DNA of 64,000 bases from Porpolomopsis calyptriformis (lineage: Eukaryota; Basidiomycota; Agaricomycetes; Agaricales; Hygrophoraceae). Position numbers and translations under genes: made by a program. How positions within the stretch are numbered: position 1 is the first letter of the stretch; every line of letters begins with the position of its first letter. The DNA is taken from positions 372,001 to 436,000 of the forward strand of contig OX621167.1 in the NCBI GenBank assembly GCA_951640195.1, in the 5' to 3' direction. Shown here one piece after another: positions 62,189-64,000 of this stretch. Under the pieces are notes generated by a model. It had not been told where the DNA came from. It saw nothing but the letters and a program-made list of their open reading frames with translations, and did no database searches.

Positions 62189-63060
62189 GTATCCATCAAT
62201 GAACCCATGGATTACAATGGCCCAATGGATAAGCTTGTAGTGTCCATCAATATGCCAAAGCGTGTTGGGTCACTGGACACTATATTGACATTGCTGGATC
62301 ACTCCACAATTGCGCAATAATTGTCTGAGTGCATTGACACGCTTCAAGGACAACTTGACTTGCCTATACTAGACCTATAGACCCAGTGATCTTAGAAATC
62401 CAATGAGATAGCGCAAGCTAGAGTCTGGCTTCTTCTTTATAAAGTCTCACACAAGTATGTCAAGGTCACCATTTGAAATTGTTGAATGCTTTCATGATAT
62501 ATGGTTTTTCTTCATAAAGTTCCATAATGTATTGTGATGGATGCCCAATATGCTTGCTAATTCAGTGGATGCCAGATTTCAGTATGGGGCAGAAGCCTCT
62601 TGAAGAAAGGGAAGATTGATGACTTTCCTTGATTATCCTGGGTTTCTAGAGTATTCAAGTGATACTAGTGTTGCTGTAATGATATCTTTCTCCTCTCTGA
62701 ATTGTGAGCTTTGAGAGACTGCTGATAGTTGATTTAAACTGACCTCATCCAGGATGACAGATACAATTTTCACATCTTATTAACTACTTCTCCCAACAGC
62801 ATCGCTGCATTGTGTAGCCAGGCATCAGGAAATGAAAAAGGCTCACTAGGGTGAGCTTCCAGAGCCATAGGGATCTTGATCATATCAGACAAGATGAGGT
62901 TGATATAATATGACAGTTGAAGTGGATCTGGATCTTTGAGTTCAATAATTTATCAAGTATGGCCATAGGCATCACAGATAATTGCATGAGCACTTGTGAC
63001 ATCAGTGGGCCATGAGTCCTGACTGAAAGGAAGGTCAGGAAACTTAGTTGGTAATGGTAC
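62189..63060 (-). pseudogene. integrase-domain gene fossil, 5' part
   Basis: The minus strand reads LGIHHNTLWNFMKKNHIS, SNGDLDILV, KKKPDSSLRYLIGFLRS (helix-turn-helix-like region), then PNTLWHIDGHYKLIHWAIVI and HGFIDGY at the solo LTR. WHIDGH carries the first catalytic Asp of the DDE core. Upstream (62700-63060) only scattered coding-like pieces remain. Several TGA and TAG codons interrupt it. The protein family is widespread in basidiomycetes and probably derives from a transposon integrase. Confidence 0.65.
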
Positions 63061-63128
63061 CACCATTTACAAGTGATTGGAAGGGTGTTTCATCACACTG
63101 ACAAATATATTATATTATTCAACCACAC

Positions 63129-63887
63129 ATGTCAGATTCTATCTGTCCTACTCTCTCCACCCCTCTTCCACACCCTATATATTGGTTTGAGGATGGGAAT
63201 ACCTTTCTTCAGGTGAGCTTGACAATACAATACTTGCGCCGTCTACTTCTGATGTTTGTTATAGATAGAGAATTCCTTATACAGACTCTATTGCGGTGTT
63301 TTGATCACCTCATCTGGTCTCTTCAAAGACATGTTTTCCCTCCCAGCTGAAAGCAATCCTGAGGGTCTGAGCATGGAAAGGCCTATTGTCATTGAGCAAG
63401 TACCAGTACAAATATTTGACATGTTACTTCTTGCATCAGGATATAGCGGGTAAGATATGGCATTGAAACTTTGAGGCTTGCTGATAAAAATCATTATATT
63501 AGTCAACAACAGCTGAACTATCTGAAAGAAGATCTCATTGTGCTACTCCGCCTTAGTGTCATGTATCAGTCGCAGGTTGGCGCTGAGTGGGTCAAACATC
63601 AAATCCTTCATCAGTTATAGGATTGGCACCCCACAGAGCTTCTTAGCTTGGGGTTAGAATTTGGTGATTGGGACTTCTTTGAACTTGGATTCCAACTCTT
63701 GGTAGATATGCTTATGAAGGACCTACGCATCACCCAGCTTAGCAATCTCAACACTACTGTTCTACTAGCTAGCCTCAAGGTTCAAGAGGCTATCCAAGTT
63801 TACTGCCATATTGTTGCTGCCGAACCACCTCCTGTGTCGGAGCATGGCCTTGACTGCCTCAATCCCTCTGCATGTGCTACTGACTAG
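63129..63887 (+). pseudogene. BTB/POZ domain gene with one in-frame stop
   Basis: Exons 63129-63212, 63265-63449 and 63503-63887 fit in phase, with introns of 52 and 53 nt. The reading HPIYWFEDGNTFLQ then IENSLYRLYCGVLITSSGLF, KDMFSLPAESNPEGLSMERP, IVIEQVPVQIFDMLLLASGY and a helical region (LIVLLRLSVMYQ, ELLSLGLEFGDWDFFELGFQ) is the typical basidiomycete BTB fold, normally a protein-protein interaction module. A TAG at about 63618-63620 breaks the third exon; reading then stays open to TAG at 63885-63887. A 30-nt intron ending at that TAG is formally possible but would be unusually short. The copy is probably a recent pseudogene. Confidence 0.75.
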
Positions 63888-64000
63888 CATGCCATGTGGT
63901 GGAATGGGATGGCAAGGTATCTACTGGATGGATAATGCCTACTGGACTAGGAAGATGCCTTTTGGATGTTTGAATGTATAGATTTTGGTGATATGCATCT

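Noticed and set aside
1..64000. CRISPR arrays, bacterial operons, rRNA and tRNA genes
   Set aside because: The DNA is fungal nuclear in character; I saw no regularly spaced repeats and no convincing cloverleaf or rRNA stretch.

Overview
The window reads as nuclear DNA of a basidiomycete fungus, most likely Agaricomycotina. Genes are compact and broken by many 45-85 nt GT-AG introns. The families present are typical: a GATA factor, a Zn2Cys6 factor with the basidiomycete zinc-cluster spacing, a basidiomycete BTB/POZ gene, chromodomain Ty3/gypsy elements and a basidiomycete integrase-domain gene. I could not name the species.

Left part (1-28.3 kb), host genes. A LINE 3' half with a poly(A) tail (1-3716) is followed by a GATA-type factor (minus, ends 5001), an unrecognised spliced gene (plus, 6850-about 8149), the NEDD8-E1 regulatory subunit ULA1 (plus, 9152-11076), a Zn2Cys6 factor (minus, 13384-11668), a four-segment membrane protein (minus, 18539-17543), the mitochondrial ornithine acetyltransferase ARG7/ArgJ (plus, 19070-20720), prephenate dehydrogenase TYR1 (minus, 22299-20744), a long Ser/Pro-rich protein (plus, 22320-24740), a single-pass membrane protein with ambiguous exons (minus, 25189-about 26640), and a PD-(D/E)XK-like ORF (plus, 26988-27575). 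ARG7 and TYR1 converge with 23 bp between stop codons. TYR1 and the Ser/Pro-rich gene diverge with 20 bp between start codons. In-frame splice models were worked out by hand for ULA1 (540 aa), Zn2Cys6 (461 aa), ARG7 (495 aa), TYR1 (436 aa) and the membrane protein (279 aa). Each sums to a whole number of codons.

Right part (28.9-64 kb), a transposon nest. Element 1 (28965-35915) is an apparently intact chromovirus with LTRs that look identical by eye and TSD CTTTA. From about 37.7 to 63 kb a decayed integrase-domain gene (minus) has been split by two solo LTRs and by Element 4 (38634-61161, antisense, TSD CATAC). Element 4 itself holds a pogo-like DNA transposon (39810-48114, TIRs, TA duplication), which holds intact Element 2 (40582-47487, TSD CTATT). 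Element 4 also holds decayed Element 3 (48480-55312, antisense, TSD AGGAT) and a small TIR insertion (56615-57187). Every boundary was assigned from paired ends and target duplications. A broken BTB/POZ gene lies at the right end.

The four LTR elements share several features: a GGGTTTTT run at the gag stop with pol in the -1 frame, a sequence after the 5' LTR that matches the LTR transcript start (Tf1-like self-priming), a third ORF or its relic after pol (seen in all four, in two unrelated-looking sequence types), and a hairpin motif before the 3' LTR (clear in three). The older copies differ almost only by CpG-type transitions.
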